NCBI GenBank assembly: GCA_025201765.1 | Contig: MU623363.1 | Span: forward strand, 255,192 to 319,191 | Direction of reading: 5' to 3' | Source of the DNA: Daldinia sp. FL1419 | Lineage: Eukaryota; Ascomycota; Sordariomycetes; Xylariales; Hypoxylaceae | Length of the DNA: 64,000 nt | Part shown: positions 1 to 12,910 of the stretch, piece after piece | How positions within the stretch are numbered: position 1 is the stretch's first letter | How the letters are laid out: every line of letters begins with the position of its first letter | Position numbers and translations under genes: made by a program | Notes under the pieces: model-generated | What the model was told of the DNA's origin: nothing | Databases searched by the model: none | What the model saw: only the letters and a program-made list of their open reading frames with translations

Positions 1-3000
1 TCAGCCATCTTGTAATATCATTTATCGCGATACTGTTAGATATTGTGATTGCTCGATTAATCGGTATTGGTGAGAATTTCTTATTAAGACCTATATGAAA
101 GATATATTTCGTCTTCTATTTCAATTGCTAGCTCGGCTTGTTTCAAGGTCTATCGTGACGATACGACTCAGATAAGGAGAGTGGAATTGAGAGGAATTGA
201 AGCCCATCTACTTCTTCAATACCTGAGTTGGTGTAAATTCCATGTTTATGCTAGTAAATGACGAGAGCACGGTAAGTTACCTACCTAACCTAGGTAATTT
301 AGCAGTTTGCTATCTCAGTGGATTGTGCCTTCTAAATAGAAGGTAAGCATATGCGAACTTGGAAACAGCAGATTGAAATTCAATGATGTTCCGTAAGCTA
401 CAGGTAGTTAAGGCAGAAGAGGAAGTCACTGTAGCCAATTAAAGCCGGCCATACCCACAAAATATGCGCGGATAGGGGAAATTCAGACTGTGTCTCATAC
501 TGTGTTCATCCATACGCTTGGACCTCCTTTTTAGATCTTGGAGCTTTTGCCCATGATTGACAAACTATCACTAACCTACTATGTACCTAAGGTTAGCTTG
601 TGCCAATCTAGCAGCAGTTGTCGTTCTTAAGATTACTATCAATTAAAGATTCTCCTTGACTATTACCTGTTTTCTAGCAACTAACTATAAGAACTGGCTT
701 AACCTAGTTCTTTTCACTTCCAAGTATTCCTGAATTTCTCAGGCATCGTATCTTCCACCATTAAACGAACCCGCCTTTTAGTTTGCGATACGTCTTGATT
801 CATTTCGCCAACCGAGGTCACCACGCAGAAAACCGTTAAGGATTATTACGCTAAGAGACAGCCAAAATATCATATGTGATGAGATACATTAGTGGTGAAT
901 TAGGCGGCTTACGTACATAAATCCGGTCCTCTGCTGTCTTTGCCTATTCAAGACATAATCGCAGAATTCAGGTAAAGCCAAGTCCACGTCAGACTGCCCC
1001 CGGGGGAGCCGACTTCGATAGTGGATTGTCGTGGTAGATGAAAAGTGTGATCAAGTTGACGATTGGGGATACCACGAGCTTCACGAAAATGCCAATATCA
1101 CGTTGTCGGAATACGGAAGGAAGGCCGAAGTTTATAGAAGTAACACGAGCGTACCGCCGGATAATGATGATTTTCCGTAATCAGTAATATTGCAATATTG
1201 TAATATTGGATTCTCCTCAACGCATGCTACTATTGCTCCGGCATTATATAACTTACATATTAGTACATAGGTAGGCAAAGAACCCGATTCCGGCTTACGC
1301 TCGGCAAGGCATTTCCAAGTTAGGATCTAAGGCGATGTGGTCTAGCATCTCGACCTCTAAACCGTTGCTCGAGAGCCAAGATACGCCTGTAGTCTCGTCG
1401 ATGCGATGCTGACTAGAGCTAATCGGTCTTGGGCATATTCCCCAAGGGAAATTGCTCAACGAGACGTATAATAAACGCAATATGTTTGAAGAGATTAACA
1501 GAGTAGGAGGAGATACTAGACGTACTAATCCGAGTTTGGGCCTGATGATGTATTTAAATCTTCAGTTTGGAAAGTTTGATTCGTGGTTCAAGTATTAGTA
1601 GAGATTCCAGGCTCGCCACTCTATCTGATCTGTCGGTAAGAACCTAGTCGAGGATATGTGTGATTCCGCCCAGTACAGAGCGGCAATCATACCCTTGTTA
1701 AGGCTAGGGTACCACTGGGCGTTCTTCTTAAGATAACGACTAACTACAAGAAAGATCCTAACCTAGTCTTATTCCAGAAATAGTGAGAAGTTAGAAGGCC
1801 TCGCGATTAACGATTCGCTGTCATCTCATATATCACCTTCCTAGTAATTACGATGTCCTCGTCAGGACGCGTATGCCGGGAATTTCTGGTCAATCCATGC
1901 ACAGCCGTGCATCATACCGACGTCACTTTCATTCCCATAGCTATCTTCGTTCAAGGATTCTGTGGTCACGCTTCTTTCTGGGATAGCAAACATGTCTTCC
2001 CGGGGAGTTTAACCGCCAACTCGGAACCATTTGCAGGGCTGCTATAACTATAAGAGGTGACACCCTGAAAAATACGAGAAATTAGCAAATAAGAGAGTAC
2101 CCCCTCCTTAGAGATATGAAAAGTCGATAGTTCCTATAGATGAGGATAATATCGAAAAAGCACGCGCGATATCTCAATTGTAGGCCGGAAGGACTATTAG
2201 TAACCCTGAGAGCAGCCCCGGCTTTTCGGGCCAACAGCGTGGACGTTGGTGTGCATGTGTGGTGCGTATTTCTGTGTGAGTGATCGCTTCCGCAATGACA
2301 AGCATCATCAACTTCCTGGACAAGGGTATTCGAAAAGGCCAAAAGAAGAGAACCAGTCGGAAGTTTTTATTTCTTCCCTCTCTCTTATTAGCGTCGGTTT
2401 ATTAGACATTACTACCCTACCCGTGCTGTGTAGATGTGCAGATGTGCAGATGTGCATCCGTAGGCTCGTACGGTACCGCAGTCCCGTAACACTGCGCGCA
2501 CGCTGCAACGGCTCGGACAATTTTACCCACTGACTTACCCCTGTAGACAGGCCACATAAGATAATCTCATGTATGTACGTAGTAGGCCAGCGGTAGGTAA
2601 TCTCAACTGCGTGCTGCTCCAAAATATGAGAAGCGCAGATACAAGGCGCGCACCGCACACCCCCCCTTTCCCCCTTTGCCAGTTTGATGACTAGATGACT
2701 AGCGAACCAACCACGGCACTGATTCCCACCTCTATCAAGGTTAAGCTTGCCTGCATCTCGTCTGCACAGGCATGGACCCTTCTTACGGCGGTGATACGTG
2801 CATGCTCTTCTTATTTATCTTGCGGTGTGCTTCGGCTGGCCGAGGTGATGCAAGATGCAAGTCTGCAAGGGCGTCACGGTAACTGTATGTGCAGAGATCG
2901 GAGCTAGGAAGATCGAGGTCTCAGCAAGGAATACCCAGGTCAGCAGGGTATTGTAGTATGAAAAAAAGAGGGGAAGTAAACCAGAAGCATCCGAGCAACA

Positions 3001-3540
3001 GCAAGTAAGAATTGGTTCGTTTCAAGCGCCCGCTATGCGTTGGGAGTCGGTGTATATATGCGAGCGCTTGTGTGCGTGCGGTGTCCTCATCACGCAAATT
3101 CTATTCGAGTATGGGTGGGCAGCAAGTATACGAGTATATAAGAGTGACAGGCGTATGCCATCTTGATGGTGCTTTTGTTGATGTGTAATGTCGTAATATT
3201 CGGAAATGAAAACAACTTTCCCGGCACAAAACACTATATCATAGACCTCGATATCATATCAAATCACCATTAATGAACCTGGCAACCCGGCCCAGCACTG
3301 ACCTCTTACTGGTTGCCGCTTACGCCAACCCGACAACATAATCGTAGATTTAAGAGGAGGATCCCAAGCAACCTAAGGAAAGATCTGGAGAAGAGCAAGA
3401 CAGAGCAGGACGGGGGTTGACGGGTAGGACGGGCCGAATCCTGATAATTAGTTGAGGCGGAATATAAGCTCGCTTCCCGGGTTGTATTGACGAGCCTGGA
3501 TGGATCTGATGGATGGATAGGATCTGATCAGCCTGCCTCC
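1..3540. other. Gene-free left flank
   Basis: No supportable gene was found in this stretch. The ORFs present are all below about 120 codons, overlap on both strands, and show neither recognisable domains nor splice-linked continuation. Features seen are an AT-rich self-complementary stretch near 1186-1212 (AATATT units), an 8-bp tandem repeat at 2432-2455, and a GGAT/GATC-rich stretch near 3497-3530. A CCTAGG-centred motif lies at about 288-296. This is probably intergenic sequence. Confidence 0.55.
2432..2455. repeat. 8-bp tandem repeat (AGATGTGC)3
   Basis: Three exact head-to-tail copies of AGATGTGC lie in non-coding sequence. It is a short microsatellite-type array with no visible function. 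Confidence 0.85.
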
Positions 3541-4687
3541 GAAACGAAAATTTCTAAATAGTCGCGGTATGGAAACTTGTCCGTTTCTTGTTTTTTCTCG
3601 CGCTTGTTTCATTTCTCGACCCAATTTTCCTTATTATCCCGATGGAAAATGTTTCGTTTCATTGATATATCCATCCCAATTTCTGTGAATTCTACCTTTT
3701 TTACTCTGCTCTCCCCCACGCTTTGTTTCGTGTTTTGGCTAGATAACCTACAACCTTCTGCCCCATACCCTCCCTCTCCTCGTTGCCTCCAACCCTATAC
3801 AATATCCTCTTTTCGGGACTAGTATCCTATTACACCATCTCGCTCCGTAGAGCCTCACCCTCTCTCTTTCCTTGGCCAGTACTGTTGGCTAGATACAAGA
3901 TAGGATAGAGATCAGAAATTGGGAGAAAAAAATATACACAAGATTAGAACGATTATGGCGAAAGATCCCGAACTCAAAAGACCCCGCCCTCCTATTTGGT
4001 ACCACTGGGTTGCCATCAAACAGTCTGGCACGGGCGGCTTGGGCAAACCTAGCCTTATCTACCAGACCATCGCCCCCCGTTCACGTCACAAAAACAGAGC
4101 CCCAAAGTCCGACCTAATATATTGTACATGAAGATGCAGTTGACCTTCCGAAAAATTGACTCCTCTCATTACGTTGCCCTCTCCTCTTCTCCCCTCGTGC
4201 TGCCGCTTCCCGGCGTCGCACGAGCTCCCAGTTTGTCACAAAACAAGAGCCGCAAACGCCGTACCTTGAGGAAAAACAAATCGATATGCGATTGGAAACA
4301 TAAATAACCCAACTTAACCAAGACGACAGGACCGGCGAAGTTTGAGCAAATTCAAAATCCGGACGGCTCGGCCGAGGCGACAGGTCGATTAAGCGGGATC
4401 ATGCTGATATTAGAACGGTCCTGACAAAGCAGATGCCGTGTAATAGTGGGAGTTATGATGTGTAGATGGAAAGATGCATTATGTTGTACATGGTATCTCC
4501 TGCGCGACTGAAAATGACGGATGCGCGATATGGGTATAGTTTTACAATTCGAGTGCGAATAGGGGCGTAGAGTATCAAACATTAACCTAGCGAACAGGCA
4601 CCAAAGGCAACCAACCTGCGAAAAGGGCTGGGGCCACCCAGAGACGAGGCATAGGAGGATTCGTGACGTCTCGGTATCGATCAACCA
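3541..4687. other. Non-coding stretch downstream of the Zn2Cys6 gene
   Basis: The plus strand is pyrimidine-rich at 3570-3850, which resembles a fungal promoter or leader. No plausible plus-strand gene follows it, as the short ORFs at 3919-4131 and 4122-4307 are not recognisable. The part nearest 4687 should contain the 3' untranslated region of the minus-strand transcription factor gene. I see nothing else I can support. Confidence 0.45.
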
Positions 4688-7246
4688 CTACCGACCTCGT
4701 CGCGATGGGTCGGGCTTTTCTATCAACCCACCAATGTCGACACGACTTGAACGATCATCTCGTTGCCAGCCGGATGGCTCTCCTGAAGGTCCGGCCTGAC
4801 TCTGGCCACGAATAGGAGGAAGTTGGTATTCGACTTGCTGGGCTGGTCTGACAACGGGCAGCTCACTCCTTGGAATATGATGAGAAGGACCAGCAGGAGG
4901 TTCGATCCGTGGGGGGACGGGAGTGGAATAGGAGACGTTCGGGTTGATGCCAGGGGTAAGGCCTGAGGCCAAGGGTGCGGGTGTTGGTGGTTGTCGTGGC
5001 GTATAGGCACCTTCACGAGATGATTCCCCGTATCGAGACCGTCCAGAGTCGAACGAACCCGAAACCGGAGTTAACTGGGGTTGGGCGTAAGGTTGTTGGT
5101 ATGAGTATTGAAATTCTCGGGCGTGAGGAGAAGGTGATGGGTGGGGAAACGGTTGGGCTGGGCGATTCACCAAGAGTATCACGACGAAGTATATCGAGTC
5201 CTCCTTCGCGAGTCCGACACGAATCGGGTAGGGTCGTAACTGTCCATCTGCAAGGAAGTTGAAGAAATCATGGCGATCCAGATGGAACCTTGATATCGAC
5301 TCTGGACTGAAGGATAACGCCTGTATCACCCTTGTGGCCTCTTCTTTTCCGAAAATCGGTGGCAGATAATTTGGTTCTTTCCTCCCCTGTTCGTCCTGCA
5401 GAGACCTCTGGAGCGCAAAGACTCTATCGCGCTCCCCTGGATTAACAATATCCAACAGCCTCCGGCCCACAACTGATCGAACACCTACGGCTTCCATAAA
5501 AGTTACTGACGCCCCCATAATCTCTAGGTCTGTCGTCAAAAATGCCACTGGCTCCTGTGCGCGAGGTGGTATGGAAATAGGCGCAGGAAAGATGTTTGCG
5601 TCTGTAGTTGATCCACGCTCGATAAACCTAGGTTGGACGGCCTCACTCGGCTGCGATTTCAACACTCTGTAAGAGTGGTTTCTCCGAAGGGGGTCTTCGT
5701 ACGAGGCAGATACTGTGCTAATCGGCGAATAGAGTGAGACCGGCCTTCGTATTGCCGGATCACTTGGGTGGGAGAATCTTCCTGTATCGAATCGAGGTTG
5801 GTTATCATCGCGTAATCGGGGTCGGCCGCGCTTCTTATGCTGGACATCGACACACGAGTCTTCTTTGCCGTTACTTAGGCACCGCGAACACGGTCTCTGG
5901 GCTGTTATAAGCATATATGGTCAGCCTCGCGCCACGACTCCAGCATACGTAAATGCATATGAAATAAAGAGATTCTCTAGATTCCCCCGGGCCTGGGCTG
6001 GGGCATGGAAAATATATCCTCCATGAGTAATGCGTTGTCCTATAAACTGATGAGGTGTGGTCCAGGGGTTTTGAAACGCTTAATCGTGTCAGAATATCTT
6101 GGTCCCGGTATCTCATGCCCGCAATTAAGTTACTCGTGGTTTTGGTGTTCCGTGATGGCGATATGCGTCCTTCGCTGCTAGAAATCGACCTATGGCTTCT
6201 TTTGCCACATCCGGCTACCTCGTTACCTTTATGATATACACCGGACTTGTTATTGACGCCTTGGTAGTACCGGTGTGTACGCTTGAATCCCCGATCAATT
6301 TGCTGATATCTTAGCCTTGCACCGGCTGGCAAGGGTAAAAGTCCGGTTCCCGAAGCAAAATTCGTCTTTCGCACTAGTTTACTCGCCGCCATAGCAAGGA
6401 TCTCTCATAGCTTACCACCCAAAAGATGGCCTTAGTTGATCGATACTGTTCCCATAGGTTTCACTTTCATGGATTTCTTTTCAGGCCCATCCCGAGAATA
6501 TAGCTCACAGCCGAGAAAAAACGAAAAGAAAAAAAACCGAAATTCGATACATACCATCACATCTAACAACAGTTAGCAAATAGAACTCTTTTGAAATTAA
6601 GGGGATCAGAATATCAACAGTACCTTAAATGTGCTCTTTTGCAGGGCACGCAAGCTGAAGCCACGTGCCCCTTGGTTTTCCGCTGTGATTTCGGAGAGGC
6701 GTAAGGCGGGTTCTCGGCGCCTTGTGGGTTGCTCGGCATCGGATAGGACGATGGTCCCATACTCGGCCCAACTACAGGAGGAAGAGAGTACTGAGGCTGG
6801 GGAACCAAGGGCCCCGGTTGCTGGGCGTAAGAAATCGGCCTTCCCATCGTATCCTCTGGACGGTGATATGGATAGGGCATTCGTTCCGGTCCCTCTTGGG
6901 GATATGGTCTAGCGGCACTGGTCGAAGGTGGTAATATGGAGGGTTGTGGTGCTGCTGTTCGATACTCGCCTCCTGGAATTGTTGAGCTTGGACGATACGC
7001 ATCATGACTAGCGGGCTGGAAGCTTCCCTGACCTCGTTCACCGACCTCTGGGTATGGTTTGGGCGGGAGTGGTGGTGGAGATCCTGACATGGGCGGAGAG
7101 GGATACGCCCTTGTGCTGCTAAGAGCACAATCCGTCTCTGCTCTGGCCCAGGACAGGTCTAGAGAGAAGTTCGCCAGATTCGAGTAACCTCGGCGCTGGC
7201 CGAGCGGAAGGTTCAACTGCTCAGGGCGATAAATAAGAGTTTGCAT
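4688..7246 (-). CDS. Zn2Cys6 transcription factor with AT-hook-like motif and PAS-like region
   Basis: Probable nuclear DNA-binding regulator; target genes are unknown. Model: complement(join(4688..5901, 6555..6562, 6624..7246)), 614 aa. The zinc cluster appears only after splicing: C199, C202, C209, C215, C218 and C227 have the canonical CX2CX6CX5CX2CX8C spacing. The first two cysteines are in exon 1, the third in an 8-nt micro-exon and the last three in exon 3. Right after the cluster comes the basic AT-hook-like KKRGRPRLR. Residues about 327-456 look like a fungal PAS domain (EPVAFLTTDLEIMG onwards). The flanks are Pro/Ser/Tyr/Gln-rich and probably disordered. Introns are 61 nt and 653 nt, the second unusually long. 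The start is uncertain: the first in-frame ATG is at 7246, but the frame stays open to about 7342 and a further 5' exon is possible. Family assignment is firm; the exact orthologue is not recognised. Confidence 0.85.
6555..6562 (-). other. 8-nt micro-exon inside the zinc cluster
   Basis: On the minus strand the exon reads ATGTGATG. It is preceded by a branch-point-like CTAAC and a TTAG acceptor, and followed by the strong donor GTATGT. It joins exon 1 (ending in codon bases AG) to exon 3 (starting CC) and yields Arg-Cys-Asp-Ala, giving the third zinc-cluster cysteine. Without it the frame shifts and the CX6C spacing is lost. This is seen directly; its use in mRNA is inferred. Confidence 0.8.
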
Positions 7247-8683
7247 GGATGCAGCTGGGGGAGAGTATACGACAGGACCGCAAGCCCCTAACGTCTTCTC
7301 CTTCCTAGCGGCGGCCTGGCACCTTCGCTGGGAGTATGGCAACAGCGTTCAGATATGACTCCGATGATTCTCGAAAAATGGCATGCCCTGACTGACTCGT
7401 GAAATTCGAGGATGTTTTCAAAAAAATAGAATAAAATAATCACTAAGTCCGCGGTCCGCACCAGATGGTAAGCAACACACTTTTTTTTTCCAGATCCGTG
7501 AATGACGACCTAGACTTGAAATCTTTCACAGGAATTAGAGGGGTGGTTCTCAAGTCCGTATTTTTCACTTCCGTGTGTAGTTTATTAGCTGGAAAAGTTA
7601 TACGGCCAAGGCAAGTCGAAGACCAGTTAGTAATAGCGACTCAGTCCAAACTCGATGGCGCAAGTTAAAAGACAGCGTTGGACAAGCAAAATCGCCTGTG
7701 GTACTGGCTCAGTCAAGGTTAGAGAATCCAGTGATACGGCGCGGCGCGAAGTTGGTGGAAACCTGGGAGATGGGATGACGGGGAGCTGCAGCACAAGACA
7801 CACGACCGCTCTCCTTGTAGCACAGTGAGATAGCTCTTGGGTCTTGGAGGCCTAGAAAGCAACGTGCCGGCGGTAGCTGTGTTGGGCAAAGCTTGATGAA
7901 GCCGACTTGTCGTCTCGAGATGGAGAAGCTCGACAACTTTTGGGTCTGGATAAGGTCGCGGGAGGCTTTTGTGCGACTTTAATATTAGAAGATTGGGACA
8001 ATTAGGTACGAACCAGGGTACAAGCTCTTTTGGGGCGGCATACGAAAGTTACAAGGCCAGTAGCTGCACACGCGCCAGGTCTGCTTGGCAGTTCTTCGTT
8101 GACAAGCACTGGGAATGCGCTGGCACGGGCGCTGGGCTTTTTTTGGCTGGGCTGTACTGTACTGGGGGTGTATATTTTTTTTTCTCTCTCTTCTATGACA
8201 GGGAGTGTGGTATGGAGAAAGAGAGAGGGTAGTAGAGAGACTCTTCAGAGATCCCTGGAGCGTGTCGATGTGACGAGGCGGGTATGCAAGAAGCTAATAA
8301 TAAGATATGTTCTCTACATATAAGGGACAACAATGACAACGAGAAGGGGCCATATGTACAAGAAGTACCTAGTCACTGTACAAGTACTAACCGGCTAATA
8401 AATGTGCTGAGAGTAAGGATGAAGATGGGTAGTAGTGCTAGATAGAGGTGGACCTGGCCATGATGGTAAAAATCCTAGTACTTGTCCAGGGTCCCATGAG
8501 TGCTGCGGACCCGTCAGGGTATACCCTGGCCTCAACGGGGAAGCATTGGCTGCTAATCATTGATCAGGGATTTTCCAAGGGTAGCGGAGAGAGCTAGCAG
8601 GCTAGCAACGGCCATGAACGAAATCCCCTATGTTCATCTTGTAACATCCCACGATGTTATACCACAGACCGCAGACCATGCGA

Positions 8684-8703
8684 TACAGTACAGTACAGTA
8701 CAG
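8684..8703. repeat. Pentamer microsatellite (TACAG)4
   Basis: Four copies of TACAG. The reverse complement of the same pentamer, (TGTAC)4, occurs at 54191-54210, and a shorter tract is near 8150-8160. Confidence 0.85.
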
Positions 8704-10130
8704 TTTAGTTTTATTGTGCTTTATATCCCCTGTGCGTCTTCCACCTTTTCCATTTCTTTTTGTCTTGACCCTGGCGATCTGAGAATTCCCCGCGCGAAGA
8801 GCCATGATGTGACTTCCGTCTGAGCGTCCTGAGATTGCTAAGAAATGCGCAACGGAAATAATGAGACAGATTTTCCAAACACGAGTCTTTAATTGGCTAG
8901 GGTTTATCGAGATTCGAGGGGACCTAGGAGACGAAGGGGTAGAGTTCTACATAAAGTACCTCAACGGGGGTGTGTATTGTTCAACGGCTTTTAGGGAGGG
9001 GCGTGTGTGTCTGATTGCCGGGCCACGACCTAGCAGACCGACCTACTACTACTATCTCTGACCTCATATGGCCCCTAATAAGGGGAAACGAACGGTACGT
9101 TAACTTTTCTCACTACATGTAAGTCTGCCTCGGAGAGGGTGGGAACGGGATGCAAGAGAAGAAAGTAGTTTTTAAGAAAAAATGCCCGGTTATGCAGTCT
9201 TTGCGCAGATATGTAAGTTGGGTATGCATGTAACTTTAATATACTGCAAGGGACTTTGATGACCATATTTAAGAAGTTATCGTAGAGTTGTGTTTTGTTG
9301 AGTTGCGAATAATACCAGATGGGATTATCCTTAAGCCGTAGCTTTAATAAAATAGTTAATCTGAAATGTACATCAGATAAGAGGGACCTATATTTTATTA
9401 TACGTATAAGATAAAAATACCTACTAGAAGTAGCTACATATGTCTTGAGGTAGGTATTATATGGACGTATATGTTACTTTGCTACTGGCTGTAAATTGAG
9501 GGTTAACGTATGGGTGGGAAAATTGTGCGGCATTCGACCAGTTAAAGAAGGTAGAAAAAAAGAACGGAAAAAAAAAATACTGACCAAATCGGCTTCCGGC
9601 GTCAAATGGCGAGTTAACTATTGGCCGGTTGTTAATTTTGATTGGAGGAAGACTAATCCAGAATGTCCAACGTCCAGCCCTCAGCTCAATCAAATAGATT
9701 GACAAGTAGCATCTTACACGTGCATTATATGAAGATGATGTAATCCGTGAGAGAGAAAAAAAAGAGAGGATAATAATAAGATCAGCGGAAGATTCGACAT
9801 TAGTATTATTAATTTTTTCCTTCTTTAAAGATACTAGGGAAGTTTAAAATTCTTTTAGTCCGTGTAAAGAAGATACCTTCTACGGCTTCTTTCATATTAG
9901 ATCCCTACTTACCTACACATACCTTGTTCTTTCTTTCTTTATCCACCTGGTACCTAGATCTACCTAGTAAACATGTGGTAGGCATGTATATGTACGCCTA
10001 ACCTAATGTATGGTAAGATTAGACGTGTACCAAAAATTACACTAACACAATATACACTAACAATATAAGTGGTTAATCTGTAACGTACCGCAAGTAGCAT
10101 CCCAATTAGATCATTAGGTAAAATCATTAG

Positions 10131-10187
10131 ACTACCTACCTTACCCTACCTACCTACCTTACCCTACCTACCTACCTACCTACCTAC
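10131..10187. repeat. (TACC)n microsatellite
   Basis: An imperfect run of TACC/CTAC units interrupted twice by TTACCC. It lies in the gene-poor region and is the densest cluster of the tetranucleotide that also forms the dispersed CCTAGG-centred palindromes. Confidence 0.85.
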
Positions 10188-11182
10188 GTATCTAACCTAT
10201 CTGGTATCTCCTATAGATAGGTATTACTAAAGCTCCCCTATGAGGCTCTACCTTTTACACTAGATAAGCTAACAATTGTTCCCAGAAAAGAAGCCATAAC
10301 GTAAAGAGGTGGTATCCCGAATTTTAGTACGTAACCGTCACCGACTAAAAGAACTTGGCCTCTGTAGAACTACCTATTTACCTGTGGTAGGTTGGATCAT
10401 GGATGAGATAGATGAAAAAATAGATTCGCGAAATATACCAAGTAACCTACCTACCTAGGTGGCCATCCATCAACCTGAACCACACCGACCTCAACTCTCC
10501 CATCAAACGCATGATACCAAGCAATACGTGGCAGGAGAGAAATTACGGTGTACGGAAGAGAGAGTATATACGACAAAAACTTCCTCCTGTTCCGTACGGA
10601 GATGGGCGAAGTGTTGAATTTTTAATGGTGGATAATCTACGGCCGCAGAATAAAAAAACTCCCTCCGTTGAGTAAGAAGTAAGTATTGTACAGAGTGGCA
10701 TGGCAGCATAGGAACATGGCAGCATGGGTTCGAGTAATAGGGGAGGCTTGAGCGGAACCGGACTTTGAAGGGACTTGGCCGCGTGCCTAGCCGGCGGCAG
10801 TTCCTTAGCGGCGGCTCTACGATCATTGTCGCATCTGAGGTGGATGAATCTTAATTGAGGGATGTGATGAAGCCAAAATTTTTTATTGTAATTCATTTTA
10901 CCTCGTATTGTAGGCATTGAAGGCACATTTCTGCATATTTCTTCTAGATAATCAACTGGCAATCGACATGGGGAAATCTTGCAGGTGCTACATAACCAAG
11001 TTCTGGGTTTCGATCAATTCTGCATGGCCCCAGGCCAAGATTGGTCGAGGGGGGACAAGGAAGGCCTGCCGAGTTCATGCATCAACATTTTTCAAAGTAT
11101 TGAAAAATAAAAAAGAAGTTTGTAGTATACATAGTATACCTGCATAGGTATCTACCTACATGTAGCACAGTACAATACATAC

Positions 11183-11220
11183 GATGATGGATGATGGATG
11201 ATGGATGATGGATGATGATG
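11183..11220. repeat. (GATGATG) microsatellite
   Basis: A tandem GATG/GATGATG run in non-coding DNA. A second, ACT-based trinucleotide tract follows at 11371-11402. Confidence 0.8.
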
Positions 11221-11370
11221 CTCCATTTATTCTTAGCCTTGCATGGTGGTGTTATTGTTCATTCTACACTGCATACCACTAGACCTGAATCGAGTGAGAT
11301 GACGAGACGTATATAGGTACGTAGTATAGTTATAGGTAGGTACTACATACATTACTACATACCTACATTA

Positions 11371-11402
11371 ACTACTACTAGTTACTACTACTACTACTAC
11401 TA
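11371..11402. repeat. (ACT)n microsatellite
   Basis: An imperfect ACT trinucleotide run in non-coding sequence. Confidence 0.75.
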
Positions 11403-11671
11403 ATATTCTATTAAATATCTAATTACATACTGCTTAATGCCTACCTAACTGTTTAAACTGTTGTGAATGTTGGTCCAATGCTGGTTTAATGGTTCAATGG
11501 TTCGATGGTTCGATCTGTTACACCTTGTCCACGCCGACCGTAATATCGTAATATCGTGTCTTTTATAACTTCTTATCTTACCCAGTGTTAGATTTTCCAG
11601 AGCCTGTTCCCGTCCCGCCCTTACCCCTGCCCAGCAATGACGAACGTCAGAGCAGGGGTAAAAAAGGAAAG

Positions 11672-11691
11672 AAAAAAAAAAAAAAAAAAAA
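11672..11691. repeat. 20-nt A tract
   Basis: An uninterrupted run of 20 A residues on the plus strand. No retroposon body with a recognisable reading frame precedes it. Confidence 0.85.
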
Positions 11692-12870
11692 GAAGACCAT
11701 CGATCATGGTACGTACCTACATATGTACGTGCGATGCGAGGATCGACAGTCACATCGTCCAAGCTTTCAATGCGTTAGTTATGTAGGTGTTTAGAGAGAT
11801 GCTAACATGACGCCTCATTTCCCCAGAAGGACCTTCGATGAAGAAGAGCTAAGCATTCAAACTAAGAAAGCCCAGCCTTGAAAAAGGATTCAAGACGTGT
11901 GGTGATCGGCGTGGGGTTATATGCGAGGTCACATCGATTTGGGATTAGTTTTTATTGTACCTAGACCTGGTGACATGTGCGTGCTAGATAGAACCGGGTA
12001 AGCGTGTTGACGCATGAACCCGAAAGGGTAAGGAATACGGACTCCATCGGCGACCTTGGTACTTCCACCGTAGTAGGACGAATAGGTCGTACCATAATAG
12101 CAGTTTTATCTACGGGTGGCTTTTTTTTTTACCTGGCCGCTAATAACACTACCTATAAGATAGAGATGGCTTTTTTTTTTCTCCAGACTATTCCGCATTA
12201 CGCAATCCGGCAGAGCCCGATATTTACACTACGCTATGTTGACATACTCGACGGGTTCAACGGCAAGCCTCGTTTCTCGAAAACTAAAAGCTACGGCAGC
12301 ATCTTAGTTAAAGGGGACCCTAGTATGTATTTATTATTATTTTTCAAGCCTCTAGTCGTATACATAATCAATACAAATCTGGTCTAGAAATACCAAATGT
12401 GACGGTGTGATCCCGCTAACGACGACTATTGCGGTAGTTCCCTACCATGCAACGCATAACACATGGCAACTATGTATTAAATACCAAGGGCTTCATAATA
12501 TCTTGTAATATCTTGTAATATCCTGTCTTCCGTTCCCTACTAGGCCAAGCGGGTAGTATCCAGAGTATCCAGTATTGGCATTTTCTTGCGTATACGGATA
12601 GACATTGACGTCTACCAAGGATGCTTAGGATACCTACATAGGTATTAGTCTACTGCTCCGTACCTACATCTTCAGATAGGGCTGCTAATGAGATACTTGC
12701 CGTCCGCGTACCAGATTCTGTACTAAGTGGGTTGTGGCTGGGATGCGGCTTCTCAGATCCGGGTCTGCCATGTGGTCATACAACGGTCTCTTTATATTGT
12801 GGCTCATTTAGCTGTTGTACACCTCCATATCTTTGTGTTGTTTGTTTTCTTCTCCAAGGTTCCTTTCATG

Positions 12871-12910
12871 GACAGCCAGGGCCAGCCAGGGCCAGCATGG
12901 GCCAGCATGG
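12871..12910. repeat. 10-bp minisatellite, 4 copies
   Basis: Four degenerate copies of a decamer related to GCCAGCATGG. The collagen-like peptide seen in one reading frame here is a by-product of the repeat. Confidence 0.75.

Noticed and set aside
5871..6392. 173-codon minus ORF within the long intron of the Zn2Cys6 gene
   Set aside because: It overlaps exon 3 in another frame, has no domain, and the direct micro-exon to exon 3 join gives a perfect zinc cluster.
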